Assembly (NCBI GenBank): GCA_018821715.1
Contig: JAHJLN010000277.1
Span: 1-39,174, forward strand
Direction: 5' to 3'
DNA from: Pseudomonadota bacterium
GTDB lineage: Bacteria > Desulfobacterota > Desulfobacteria > Desulfobacterales > Desulfobacteraceae
Length of the DNA: 39,174 nucleotides
Numbering within the stretch: position 1 is the first letter of the stretch; every line of letters begins with the position of its first letter. The position numbers were made by a program, and so were the translations under genes. The notes under the pieces were generated by a model. It did not search any database. It worked only from the letters and a program-made list of their open reading frames with translations, and was not told where the DNA came from. Shown here in pieces: positions 16,690 to 25,985 of the stretch.

Positions 16690-16917
16690 AATATGCTTCT
16701 CCTTTAAATTATCCCAACAGATCAAATTCAATTTAGATAAGATCAATGCCTGCCTGATGGTTATTTCATTATCCCATTGGTATCACCTCCTTTCAAAAAA
16801 AACATACGTCCCCTGGTTTGTTTTAAAAAAAACACTTTTGATATTTTTGAAAATGTCAATTATGGCGGATAGAACATGAATGTTGATCCGGAAGAAAAAT
16901 GGATATTTTCTGAAGAT

Positions 16918-16935
16918 TGACTGATTGATCAGTCA
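16918..16935. promoter_or_regulatory. operator-like 18-bp palindrome
   Basis: TGACTGATTGATCAGTCA: perfect 8-bp arms around a 2-base centre. The shape resembles TetR-family operators. It lies about 230 bases upstream of the sbtA-like start. No regulator gene is next to it. Confidence 0.5.
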
Positions 16936-17015
16936 GCAGAGGAACAACAATTTAAAGAAAAAATTGTTGTAGAGAAATTGTAACAAGAATATTTTTAAAA
17001 GAACGATTTTTTAAG

Positions 17016-17155
17016 ACAGCTCCGCAGTGTCGCTTACACAATTATTTGTGCAGGCAATGCAAAGGATAAAAAATCTTTTGAGAGTATATATAGCTAATTT
17101 CAAAAAAACAATCGGGGAAAACCCTTAATTTTGAAAAAAAATAAACTTTTTTAGA
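17016..17155 (+). repeat. dispersed 140-bp repeat, copy 2
   Basis: Diverged copy of 4002-4140, same orientation and length, sharing ACAGCTCCGC at its start and GGAAAAC, TTTTGAAAA near its end. It lies upstream of the sbtA-like gene (minus strand) and directly before the decayed kinase region (plus strand). No coding capacity was recognised. Confidence 0.55.
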
Positions 17156-17176
17156 TGGAATGAATTAAAACAGGGT

Positions 17177-17284
17177 ATGGATGTGAAAAGCTGCGCTGCT
17201 CTTGTTTTTTTAGTTGTTCAAATATGGACACCCATTGTGTCATATGCGGACAGTCTTTCCTTTTTCCACAAGTTTAACGTTTAA
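17177..17284 (+). CDS. 35-residue ORF with signal-peptide-like N-terminus
   Basis: ATG at 17177 opens a 35-codon frame with a hydrophobic core (AALVFLVVQIWTPIVSYA) followed by ADS, a plausible signal peptidase I site, and ends at 17284. Directly downstream is a histidine-kinase relic in the same direction, so this may be the truncated N-terminus of that sensor. It may equally be chance; no homologue is recognised. Confidence 0.25.
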   Translation: MDVKSCAALVFLVVQIWTPIVSYADSLSFFHKFNV

Positions 17285-17309
17285 ATTAAAGCTGATAAAA
17301 ATTTAATTT

Positions 17310-17454
17310 AAATTATTTACCATTCAGAATATACAAAAAGAGCTGGAAAAAACTCATCCGTGTACTGAGCCATGAGATCATGAGGCTGCATAGCGGCAGC
17401 ATCCGTGTAAAATCAGAACCAGGAGAACAGACTGTTTTTTCTTTGGTGTTTTAG
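17310..17454 (+). pseudogene. histidine kinase relic (PAS/NtrY-type)
   Basis: Three recognisable kinase pieces are joined by short deletions. TIQNIQKELE (frame from 17319) is the linker before the kinase core. WKKLIRVLSHEIM (frame from 17344) is the H-box with the phospho-acceptor His. RLHSGSIRVKSEPG...FSLVF-stop is the end of the HATPase domain. Both joins sit at short repeats (TGGAAA; ATCATG), and about 200 residues of the catalytic domain are gone. It cannot be functional. Confidence 0.7.
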
Positions 17455-17487
17455 TTTTGCAGCAGTATCGTAAGCCGTAACAAAAGG

Positions 17488-17570
17488 CTGGTAAAAAGAG
17501 TTGTTGAGATCCTGGCCGTCGGGTGAATGAAATTGCCGGATCATTTTTAAAGTGCCTCCAGTTTTTTATG
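17488..17570 (-). repeat. 83-bp direct repeat copy A, tail of a lost recQ-like gene
   Basis: Matches 22594-22676 without gaps; 70 of 83 positions are identical by hand count. On the minus strand it encodes HKKLEAL-stop followed by 3' flank, as copy B does for the RecQ-UvrD gene (HKNFEAL-stop). It is probably the remaining 3' end of a second copy of that gene. Confidence 0.7.
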
Positions 17571-17645
17571 GGGTGTAAACGCAAAACAAACTTGACTTAT
17601 CAACAGCCATTATTTCAGAGTTAACCTTCAGGCGTTGTCCAATGT

Positions 17646-18071
17646 TTAAAAAATTGCTTTGCCCTGCTTTTTTGTTACCCTTAATGCCTCTTTGACAAGG
17701 TTTACCTTATCAATATGAAAGGCGCTGATTCCGTTTTAAAGGCAAAGTACCCTGTCAAACATATTATTTTTAAACGCCAATGCCATTGCATTCATAACCT
17801 GGAATGAACAATTCTTTTTCCGGTTAAGTTTCATGGCATATTCAATATTATGTTTGGATACATCTATCCCTGTGATTGAGGTTACATGATCGGCCAGTTG
17901 AAACAGAATTCTGCCATATCCGCATCCCAGCTCAAGCACTGATTGTTCAGATTTTAACCGGGACAAGACATGATTAATTTCTTCTAAAAGATAGCGCTTT
18001 ACACGCAGGGGTGCCAGAGAATAGCATTTTTCAAGATTTTCGCCATGAAGATACTTGTTATAATAATTCAT
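17646..18071 (-). pseudogene. class I SAM methyltransferase, nonsense-truncated
   Basis: The intact first 111 codons contain the SAM-binding motif VLELGCGYGR near 46-55 and the acidic strand GIDVS. The frame then meets TAA at 17736-17738 right after FDRVLCL. Beyond it the same frame continues with clear methyltransferase sequence (NGISAFHIDKV..., EALRVTKKQGKAIF) up to a second stop at 17646. A single CAA-to-TAA change explains the first stop. The rest of the normal C-terminus (over 80 residues) is missing and the 83-bp repeat follows. It begins one base after the livF stop, so it was probably the last gene of the liv operon. Confidence 0.8.
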
Positions 18072-18788
18072 TTACTGAGTTTTATGCAGTCCAAGAATCG
18101 AATCTATGATATCGGATGAATCCCTTGCCTCTTTGGAAGATCCCTTCCATACCGTATTGCCGGATTCAAGCACAATAGCATGATCAGCCACTTGAAGTGC
18201 CCTTTGTGTGCTTTGCTCAACAAGAAGAATGGTCAACCCCACAGCATTCAGATCTTTAATGGCCTCATAGCAGGTATCAACTGCTTTTGGCATAAGCCCT
18301 AAGGACAACTCGTCAATCATTAAAAATTTTGGTTCTGCCATGAGTGCACGGCCAATGGCGAGCATCTGCTGTTCCCCGCCCGAAAGAGACCCAGCCATTT
18401 GTTTTCTCCGCTCTCCAAGCCGGGGGAAAATGGATAGAACTTTTTCAATGTTGTTCTGGCTTGCTTTTTTGCTCCTGGTATAACCGCCAATGATGAGATT
18501 TTCATGAACAGACAGGCTTTTAAAAAGACGCCGGCCTTCCGGAACAATCGCAATCCCTTTTTGCACTCTTTCCATTGGCGACCAAGGGGTTATATTTTGA
18601 CCATCATATTCAATGTCACCTTGTTTTACATCAACATGACCTGCCAGAGACATGATCAGCGATGATTTTCCAGCGCCATTGGCACCCAGGATGGCAGTAA
18701 TGGAACTTTTCCCAACTTCCATGTCAAGCTGGTTTACAACCGTCATGTTGCCATAACCGCAACTGAAATTTTTCAATTTTAGTATCAT
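18072..18788 (-). CDS. livF: branched-chain amino-acid ABC transporter ATPase
   Basis: 238 residues, the usual LivF length. Walker A is GANGAGKSS, the ABC signature is LSGGEQQ, and Walker B is FLMIDELSLGL, with Leu where most have Pro after DE. It hydrolyses ATP with LivG to drive LivHM. It starts 1 base after the livG stop and is followed directly by the methyltransferase pseudogene. Confidence 0.93.
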   Translation of the reverse strand: MILKLKNFSCGYGNMTVVNQLDMEVGKSSITAILGANGAGKSSLIMSLAGHVDVKQGDIEYDGQNITPWSPMERVQKGIAIVPEGRRLFKSLSVHENLIIGGYTRSKKASQNNIEKVLSIFPRLGERRKQMAGSLSGGEQQMLAIGRALMAEPKFLMIDELSLGLMPKAVDTCYEAIKDLNAVGLTILLVEQSTQRALQVADHAIVLESGNTVWKGSSKEARDSSDIIDSILGLHKTQ

Positions 18789-18789
18789 T

Positions 18790-19536
18790 CTATTGAACCC
18801 CCAGGTAGGCGGTCCGGACTTCAGGTTTACTCATAACGACTCGCGGGTCGCCTTGCGCAAGATCTTTGCCATTATCCAGAACATGAAGCCTGTCACTGAC
18901 CCGAAGGACTTCACTTAAATTGTGTTCTATCATTACGATTGTCATGCCTTGTTTTGAAATGGATTTGATGGTGTCGGCAAGTTTTCCGGCCTCCTGACTG
19001 TTCAACCCTGCAAGGGGTTCATCTAAAAGCAGTATTTGAGGTTCAATTGCCAGAGCCCTGGCAACTTCGAGCCGCTTGAGAACACCGAGTGGCAGCTTGG
19101 ACACCTGCTGGGCCTTGTATTGGGTAATGCCTACCATTTCAAGAAATTCCAATGCTTTTTTCTTTTCCGGCGACCTGTTCAATGTGATCAGCGACGGGAA
19201 GATGTTTCTTAGTTTCTTAAACCCTGCTGCAAATGCAACATTTTCCAAAACAGTCATGGATCTGAACGGGCGAACAATCTGGTGGGTCAAAGCAAGACCA
19301 AGCTGTATCCGTTTATGGGTGGAAAGGTTTGAAATATCTTTGTTTCCAAGTTTCAATGACGCTTTTTCCGGCGTCACTATACCTGTAATGGTATTTAAAA
19401 GAGTTGTTTTTCCTGCACCATTGGGACCGATCAGACTTAAAAATTCTCCTTTTTCAACCCTCAGGCAAACATCCTTGAGTGCTGTTACGCCTCCAAACCT
19501 TACCGTGACTGATTCTGCCAAAAGAATTGCCGCCAT
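18790..19536 (-). CDS. livG: branched-chain amino-acid ABC transporter ATPase
   Basis: 248 residues with Walker A GPNGAGKTTLLNTITG, a variant signature region LPLGVLKRLEVARAL, Walker B ILLLDEPLAGL and the switch His in IEHNLSEV. It has the LivG-type insertion between Walker A and the signature. The Shine-Dalgarno AGGAAGGA lies within the end of livM, whose stop is adjacent (no gap). Confidence 0.93.
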   Translation of the reverse strand: MAAILLAESVTVRFGGVTALKDVCLRVEKGEFLSLIGPNGAGKTTLLNTITGIVTPEKASLKLGNKDISNLSTHKRIQLGLALTHQIVRPFRSMTVLENVAFAAGFKKLRNIFPSLITLNRSPEKKKALEFLEMVGITQYKAQQVSKLPLGVLKRLEVARALAIEPQILLLDEPLAGLNSQEAGKLADTIKSISKQGMTIVMIEHNLSEVLRVSDRLHVLDNGKDLAQGDPRVVMSKPEVRTAYLGVQ

Positions 19537-20382
19537 TTATCCTTCCTTTTTTTTAACCATCCGTTTGAAGAATCCTGAAAGTCCTTCAGGAGCAAATCTC
19601 ATGACACTAAAGAGCAGCACACCATATAATAAGAGCTTGTAATCATTAATAAACCTGAAAAATTCTGGCATCAGGACCAATAAAATGGTTGCAACAACAA
19701 CCCCAAAGGTAGAACCGATTCCGCCTACGGCAACCATGGAAAGGATAGTGATGGATTCAATAAATCCAAATGTATCCGGAACAATAAACCGAGTGTAATA
19801 AGCGTACAGGCCGCCGGCAAGTCCGGCCATGGCAGTTCCCATGGCAAAGGCGGTCAGCTTATATGATTTGACATCCAGTCCAAGTACCATGGCGGTTTTT
19901 TCATCATCGGCAACTGCATCAAAGGCAAATCCCATCCATGACCGCTTTACATGCCAGGAAAAAAGAATGGCTAAACCGGCAAATAACAGCACAAGACAAA
20001 GGTATGCAATCTTGGTCATTCCATGGGAGGGGATATTTGAAATTCCCATTTCTCCACCTAAGAATTCTTGTTGCCTGACAATACCAACGAACAGAAACGC
20101 CACGCCCATGGTCACAATTGCCAGAAAATCCTCCCTGACCCTGAGACTGGTCAGGCCGATAATGGCACCGGCAAGCCCGGCCAGCAGAAAACCGGCCCCC
20201 AGGGTCAGATAAATCGGCCAGCCGATTTTGGCAAGCAGGGCAACCGTGTAGGCTCCAATCCCGTAAAAGGCTGCATGGCCAAGGCTGATCTGGCCGCAAT
20301 ACCCTGTAATCAGATTCAGACCAACAGCAAGTATGATGTTGATTCCAACAACAGTTGCAAGACTGATTTCATATAAGCCCAT
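19537..20382 (-). CDS. livM: branched-chain amino-acid ABC transporter permease
   Basis: 281 residues with about eight hydrophobic segments and the LivM hallmark GLNLITGYCGQISLGHAAF near the N-terminus; GAYTVAL and MVAVGGIGS further on are also typical. It forms the membrane channel with LivH. Start ATG 20382 follows GAGGTAATTT. It ends with a basic cytoplasmic tail and abuts livG. Confidence 0.93.
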   Translation of the reverse strand: MGLYEISLATVVGINIILAVGLNLITGYCGQISLGHAAFYGIGAYTVALLAKIGWPIYLTLGAGFLLAGLAGAIIGLTSLRVREDFLAIVTMGVAFLFVGIVRQQEFLGGEMGISNIPSHGMTKIAYLCLVLLFAGLAILFSWHVKRSWMGFAFDAVADDEKTAMVLGLDVKSYKLTAFAMGTAMAGLAGGLYAYYTRFIVPDTFGFIESITILSMVAVGGIGSTFGVVVATILLVLMPEFFRFINDYKLLLYGVLLFSVMRFAPEGLSGFFKRMVKKKEG

Positions 20383-20385
20383 AAA

Positions 20386-21246
20386 TTACCTCGAAGTAAA
20401 AAGACCCTTTGGTTTAATCATCAAAACAACGATAAGGAATGCAAAAGCAATGGCGTCTCGATCCAGAAAATCGCCAAGGTAGATGGTACCGAATGCTTCA
20501 ATAATCCCTAAAACCAAAGATGCGATCAAGGTTCCCAGAACATTGCCAAGACCGCCTAAAACAATAATCGCAAGTGATTTGTATGAGGGGACCGCCCCCA
20601 TGGTAGGCTCAACCAAATTGCTTAAAAGGGCCACCATGACTCCTGCAACCGCAGCCAGTGCACTTCCGGTAAAAAATACCAGGTATCTGACCTTGATGGG
20701 ATTGATACCGAAACATGCCGAAATCTCAGGATCATCAACTGTTGCCCGCCATCCGATACCAATTCTTGTCTTCCGGGAAATCCAGGCAAGAATACCCAGC
20801 AGAAACAAATTGGTTACCACCGTAATCATTTGGCATGCTCTCAGGTGGATACCAAAAACCACAACCACATTCTGCCAGGGCACGGTTGAAAAACTCAGAC
20901 CAAACGGGCCGAAAACAAGTCGGAAAATTTCTTCCATCCCGATATAAAGACCAATGGATGCAATCAAGGCCACATAGGGCGGCTTGCTCAGAATGGGTTC
21001 ATAAACAAGCCTGTATATGGCCATGCCGGTTATTCCCGATGCAAGGGGTGCCAGAAGCATGCCTGCCCAGAGGCTGCCGGTATAATTGGTCGCTGCAACA
21101 CCAATGTATGCCCCCAGGGTAAAGAGTCCTGCATGGGCCACATGCAGGACTCTTAACAATCCATAGATAAGTGTCAGCCCAACCGCAATGATCGCATAGG
21201 TTGATCCTTGTATCAGTCCTTGAATGAAAAGTTCAACGTAAAGCAC
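20386..21246 (-). CDS. livH: branched-chain amino-acid ABC transporter permease
   Basis: 286 residues, multi-spanning, with typical LivH features: GLIQGSTYAIIAVGLTLIYG at the N-terminus, AHAGLFTLGAY, and IVLGGLGNVLGTLIASLVLG near the C-terminus. Start is GTG at 21246 preceded by AAGGA. 3 bases separate its stop from livM. Confidence 0.93.
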   Translation of the reverse strand: MLYVELFIQGLIQGSTYAIIAVGLTLIYGLLRVLHVAHAGLFTLGAYIGVAATNYTGSLWAGMLLAPLASGITGMAIYRLVYEPILSKPPYVALIASIGLYIGMEEIFRLVFGPFGLSFSTVPWQNVVVVFGIHLRACQMITVVTNLFLLGILAWISRKTRIGIGWRATVDDPEISACFGINPIKVRYLVFFTGSALAAVAGVMVALLSNLVEPTMGAVPSYKSLAIIVLGGLGNVLGTLIASLVLGIIEAFGTIYLGDFLDRDAIAFAFLIVVLMIKPKGLFTSR

Positions 21247-21263
21247 GTTATACGGTCCTTCCT

Positions 21264-22412
21264 TTATTTTTCAGGGGGCGCGAGAAGTTCCGGATCATTT
21301 ATGACGGAATAATGATGCCACTCTCCATTTTTAACGATCTGGATCTGAACATCTTTTAATACTTCGCCAAGATGATTAAATTCAATGGTACCGGTGGCTG
21401 ACTTTAAAGAAATACCGGCAATTGCAGCTCTAATTTTTTCAGGATCCGTGCTGTTTGATTTTTCAATAGCCAATGCTGCAACCTTCACTGCCGTGTGCCC
21501 GGATGCTGCGACCATATCTGCTTTATATCCGGCCAGTTTTTCAAAATTTTTAATAAAATCTGCTGTTTCCGGTACTTTTGAATCACGATCCAGTGATGTG
21601 GTAATAATGACCCCTTCTGCGGCCTTGCCTGCAATCTCTATAAACTTCTGGGAATCATATCCTTCCTGTCCAATCACCGGAACAGTAACGCCGGAAGCTC
21701 TAAGCTGGCTTACCATAGGTCCTGCCGTAAAATAATAACCTGACGCATAAATCGCATCCGGGTTATCTGATTTCACTTTGGCAATAATGGCACCAAACTG
21801 TCTGTCCTTCATAGAATATTCATATTCGTTGATAATGGTGATGCCAAAATCACTTGCTTTTTCCTTAAACCCGGCAGCAAGGGATTTTCCAAAATCATTT
21901 TTCAATGTGATAATAACCACTCTTTTTTTACCAAGTATATTCCCAATCAGTTTTGCTCCTGCGCGACCCTGAACCTCTCCCAGAAATGAGGTTCTGAAGA
22001 CATAATTACCGGCTTTTGTGATATCCGGATGAATTGCATATGCTGAGATATAAGGAATTTTTGCTTCCTGAAAAATTCCTGCAGCCGATCTTGTCGGCCC
22101 GGAGTAACTTCCTGAAATGCCGACGGCAACCTTATCTTGTCCGATCATTTTGTTGGCAATGGGAATAGATTGGGATGCATTTGCCTGGTCATCATAAACA
22201 ACCAGCTCAATCATTTTACCGTTGATTCCGCCTTTTTCATTGATCTGCTGTACTGCCAGCTTTGCCCCGAAAGTGGATGATTGACCATCTGAAGCTGCAA
22301 ATCCTGTCAGCGGAGCATTAAATCCGATTTTAATCGTATCACCTGCCCAGGCTGTTCCAAAACATAAAAATACAAATAACAAAGCAAATAATAAGGTTCG
22401 TAATTTAATCAT
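21264..22412 (-). CDS. livK: branched-chain amino-acid substrate-binding protein
   Basis: 382 residues. The signal peptide ends FGTAWA before GDTIKIGFNAPLTG, so cleavage after residue 23 and periplasmic location are expected. It has the periplasmic-binding fold of the LIVBP class (leucine, isoleucine, valine). A strong Shine-Dalgarno (AAAGGAGG) precedes the ATG. It is the first gene of livKHMGF. A 26-bp palindrome lies about 80 bases upstream. The ligand may also be another amino acid or amide, since the family is broad. Confidence 0.92.
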   Translation of the reverse strand: MIKLRTLLFALLFVFLCFGTAWAGDTIKIGFNAPLTGFAASDGQSSTFGAKLAVQQINEKGGINGKMIELVVYDDQANASQSIPIANKMIGQDKVAVGISGSYSGPTRSAAGIFQEAKIPYISAYAIHPDITKAGNYVFRTSFLGEVQGRAGAKLIGNILGKKRVVIITLKNDFGKSLAAGFKEKASDFGITIINEYEYSMKDRQFGAIIAKVKSDNPDAIYASGYYFTAGPMVSQLRASGVTVPVIGQEGYDSQKFIEIAGKAAEGVIITTSLDRDSKVPETADFIKNFEKLAGYKADMVAASGHTAVKVAALAIEKSNSTDPEKIRAAIAGISLKSATGTIEFNHLGEVLKDVQIQIVKNGEWHHYSVINDPELLAPPEK

Positions 22413-22489
22413 TTTTTTCCTCCTTTACCTTTAGTGTTGTTTCAGTACCCATTTATCTTGTTACGAAAACATTTTTTACGCTATTTGAT

Positions 22490-22515
22490 TATATACATGT
22501 CTATACAAGTATATA
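22490..22515. promoter_or_regulatory. operator-like 26-bp palindrome upstream of livK
   Basis: Arms TATATACATGT and ACAAGTATATA flank CTAT; 10 of 11 pairs match. The core ACATGT-CTAT-ACAAGT resembles GntR-family (FadR-type) operators of the TTGT-N-ACAA kind. It is about 80 bases before the livK ATG, so probably the control site of the liv operon. Confidence 0.5.
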
Positions 22516-22593
22516 TGGAGAGTCAAGATTTTTTTAAAAAAGTGATAAAAAGTGGAGCACCAATAATACTTGTAAGCAAACAAGCCAAAAAGA

Positions 22594-22676
22594 CTGGTAA
22601 AAAGAGTTGTTGAACTCCCGGCCGCCGGGTGAATGCAATTATTGGATAATTTTTAAAGCGCCTCAAAATTTTTATG
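22594..22676 (-). repeat. 83-bp direct repeat copy B
   Basis: Partner of 17488-17570. It covers the last eight codons and the 3' flank of the RecQ-UvrD gene. The pair flanks the liv operon and the methyltransferase relic (about 5.1 kb between copies). Confidence 0.7.
22599..22617 (-). terminator. weak rho-independent terminator after the helicase gene
   Basis: On the minus strand GAGTT-CAAC-AACTC forms a 5-bp stem followed by TTTTT, just after a GC-rich stretch (CCCGGCGGCCGGG) that can also fold. It lies 36 bases past the stop of the helicase gene. The short stem keeps confidence low. Confidence 0.4.
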
Positions 22677-25600
22677 AAGGATTTCTACGACCGGCAGATC
22701 CCAGGATTCCATGGTTACATTTTTGGACGCTTTGTCCTCATTATCCTGCCGAGTGCGTCGGATAACGGCTAGTACTCTGGCATTTAAAATCTTCCCAATA
22801 TTGTGGTGCCAGTCAGTTGCCCCTTTTTTCGACAGGGATGAGATAATCTGGTCCTTGTCATTTACAATATACATCCGGCCTTCTTTTTCCTTGAAACTGA
22901 CTTTATCGCCTGTTTCAAGGTCTGACAAATATCTGTGGATCTCGTGGTTCTCAGGAAAAAGCCCGGGATAGTCAAGATACATATCTGCCATGCCAAGGAT
23001 TGAAACCGTCAGGTCATCTGAAAAGCCCTGAATTTTTGCGGGTGCTGCAGTATTTTCATGTGTAAACCAATTGCCTTTTAAAGACCGGATATGGGGATGA
23101 ATCAAGTTTTCAAGGTGACACAGAAAGAGTTTTTCTTTTGCCCGGGTCATGCCCACGTAAAAAAGCCGTCGCTCCTCTTCCATGTCACTTGATTTCCATC
23201 CCCCGTCAAGAATGAAAACATACAAAAACTGCATTCCCTTGACACTGTGAACCGTTCCCAGGAATACCCCGTTTCCGGTTTTGTGTTCCCGCCGCCCTTC
23301 CAGAAGGGTTTCAAGGGCAAAATCTTTGGCCCGGGCAATGGATATTGCCCTATCCGGGTTGATCCGGCACCAGGATTCAAGGATCTGTTCGATCTGATGG
23401 GTCCAGGTATTTTTCCGGTCAAATTTCCCCAGGATTTCCTGTTTTAACTCATCCGGCCGCAGGCTTTGGGTTTTGCAGTCGTCCAGGTACCGGATAAACG
23501 CCTGTATTTCTCTCACCCTGAACAGGGGGAATCCGGCACTGTTTTTCAGGGAATGGCAAAATTTGATGTTTTCACTGGCCAGGGCCATCCTGGCGGCAAC
23601 AAGAAAAGGATATGAGATTCCCTGCCGTGAGATAACCGCAACATCATCCGGCCTTGCCTCTGGGTTCTCCTTTAGTATCTGTTTGATTTTTTTAGCAACA
23701 AAGACTGCCTGGGTTGCAATATCCGCTGCCTGGACAATCTGGACAAGTGCCTTTTTGGCAATGGTGTCAGGCCGTTGTTCCAGGGATTTTCTTTTCCGGT
23801 TGATGCAGCAGGGCTGATCGTTTTTCATCCGGTTTTCATTTAAGGCGATAAAGGCATTTGATGCCTGGATAATGGGATAGGAAGACCGGTAATTCTCCAT
23901 CAAAAAATAGGTTCGGGCATCATAATCCTGCTTGAATTTTTTAATAAACACCACACTGGCGTTGCGAAACCCGTAGATGCTCTGATCGTCATCCCCTACG
24001 GCCATGATGGAAATCCTGGTGTCACTGTCCTGTTCAAGCCTGCCGGTCAGGCGCATGGCAAACCCGTGGTAAGTCATGGCTGTGACAGAATCCGCGCTTT
24101 GGCCTGCGATCGCCCTGATCCGTTTTTTCAGCTCCAGCATGGCCTGGTGGTTAAAGCACAGGACCAGGATCGAAGACGGATCAACTGATTTGGCTTTTAT
24201 GAGCCAGGCGCATCGATGCACAATGGTTTTTGTCTTTCCTGACCCCGGACCTGCAAGGACCAGGCTGTTTTTTTCAGGCTCAGATCCGACAATGGCTTCC
24301 TGGATATTATTTTCAAGGGACTGGATGATCTTTTTATAGGCTTCTGCGGTCATGGCGGTTTTGATAATCTTTTTCTCGTCCGGGAAATATTGAGAAATAA
24401 AGGTATCATAGGAAGATGAAAAATAATCACTCACAAAATTCAAGGCTGTCTTTATCTTTTCCAGGCCCAGGCGTGCAAATTTTTCCATGACATGAACCTG
24501 GACATTCTTCTGGTCATAATGATGGGACAAAGGTTCATAATCCCCTTTGGTGTACTGGCGTTTTGTGCCCGCCGGCAGCAGTGCGAGCGTCATGGCCTGC
24601 CGGAACACGCCAAGGCCGTTCTGCAGGGTAATCACTTTCACATCATGCAGATACAAAAGGCTTTGTTCGATCAATACTCTTTTGTCACCCCTGAACGTGG
24701 AAAGAAAAATATCCGTACCCATGGCAGCCATGATATCTGTTAGGAAAAACTGGGCCAGGACCTCGGCCCGGCCGTCTCTTAAACCGGCAGGCAGGCAGGA
24801 GATAATGGTTTCAAGAACTATCCGGGAGGCGCGATGCCGCAGTTCAATCCTCTCTCTGATCTGCTGCCAGGAGAATTTTACATATACCTTAAGCTGGTCC
24901 ATGCCCCGTCTGCCGGTAATTTTCAAACTTTTTCCCAGAGAATCCCCTTTATCATTGGCAATTGCCTTGAGAATTCTTTCTGCCATATCCGACAACAGGG
25001 TGATGACATGGCGGGAATCCAGGTATTGTTCCGGCAGGTCCTCTATTTTTCCCAAGGCTGTGCAGATTTCATCTGCCGACAGGAGCGTGTTGGGTTCTGC
25101 ATTGAACAGGAAGTGCAGAATGGTCGTAAAAACAGCTCTCATGGTCTTTGAAAGATTGAGCTTTTCTATCTTCACACCTGCTTCTTCCATGTTCTTTACA
25201 ACAGGGGTGCCCTTGAAAAAAAGCGTCTGGTTGAAAGAGCGTTCCACAAACCCTTTTCTTTCAAGCCAGCTCACACCGATCCTGGCCCGGCCGTCATTGT
25301 CGCCAAAATCCTTGTAACCGATCAGGCGCATGATTTCACCCGGGGTAATAATAATCTCCGGGGTTTTGGCTCCCTTTTTTTTCAATATCGCAAGAATCTT
25401 TTTAATGTCTTTTATGGAAAGCTTGGAATAGGCGTTTAAAGAAAACTGGCTTTCTATATCTTCTTTTTCATATAAAAGGATGCAGTCAGAGGGTTCCATA
25501 TCCCTTCCGGCACGACCGGCTTCCTGGAGGTAATTTTCCAGAGATCCCGGGATATCGGCATGGATGACAAGCCGTATATCCTTTTTATCGATGCCCATGC

Positions 25601-25985
25601 CAAACGCATTGGTGGCGCAGATCACCTGGAGTTTGCCCTCTATAAAAGCATCCTGGATATTCCTTTTATCCGGTTCACTCCTTTTTGAATGAAACGATTC
25701 GGAAACCATCCCTTTTTCATTTAAAAAAAGGCTGAGTTCCTCGGTGCGCCGCCGGGTTGAACAATAGACAATTGCCCCGCCTTTCTTCCTGGCAACTGTT
25801 TCCTGAAGGCAGTTGAACACCACGTCGTATTTTTCATTTTTTGTCACCGGCCACACCTGGAAATTCAAGTTTTCCCGCTGCACACCCCCGATAAAACTTT
25901 CAAGGTCAAGGGACAGTTTTTCCTTGAAATGACTTAAAATCTCCTGGATGACATCTTTTTTAGCTGTTGCCGTAAATGCCCCCAC
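22653..25985 (-). pseudogene. RecQ-UvrD helicase fusion, 3' fragment
   Basis: 1110 codons. It opens at RecQ motif III ([11 protein letters not shown]), then motifs IV-VI (AIVYCSTRR, ATNAFGMGIDK, QEAGRAGRD) and an RQC-like region. From about 580 comes a UvrD/SF1 helicase with Walker A LVLAGPGSGKTKT, motif III VGDDDQSIYGF, and the C-terminal motifs GTVHSVKGMQF and RRLFYVGMTRAKE. UvrD motif II (DExxQD), expected about 25-30 residues before VGDDDQ, is absent: FAMRLTGR joins directly to LEQDSDTRISIMAV near 24040, in frame. The apparent GTG start at 25985 is only the point where the frame opens after a frameshifting deletion. It ends HKNFEAL. Probably a dead gene, though the frame is otherwise free of stops. 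Confidence 0.8.

Noticed and set aside
17378..17584. 68-residue minus-strand ORF
   Set aside because: Low-complexity reading across the kinase relic and the 83-bp repeat; no start signal or family.
17736..17738. Methyltransferase stop as another recoded codon
   Set aside because: It is TAA, not TGA. Sec cannot be inserted there and no hairpin of that kind follows.
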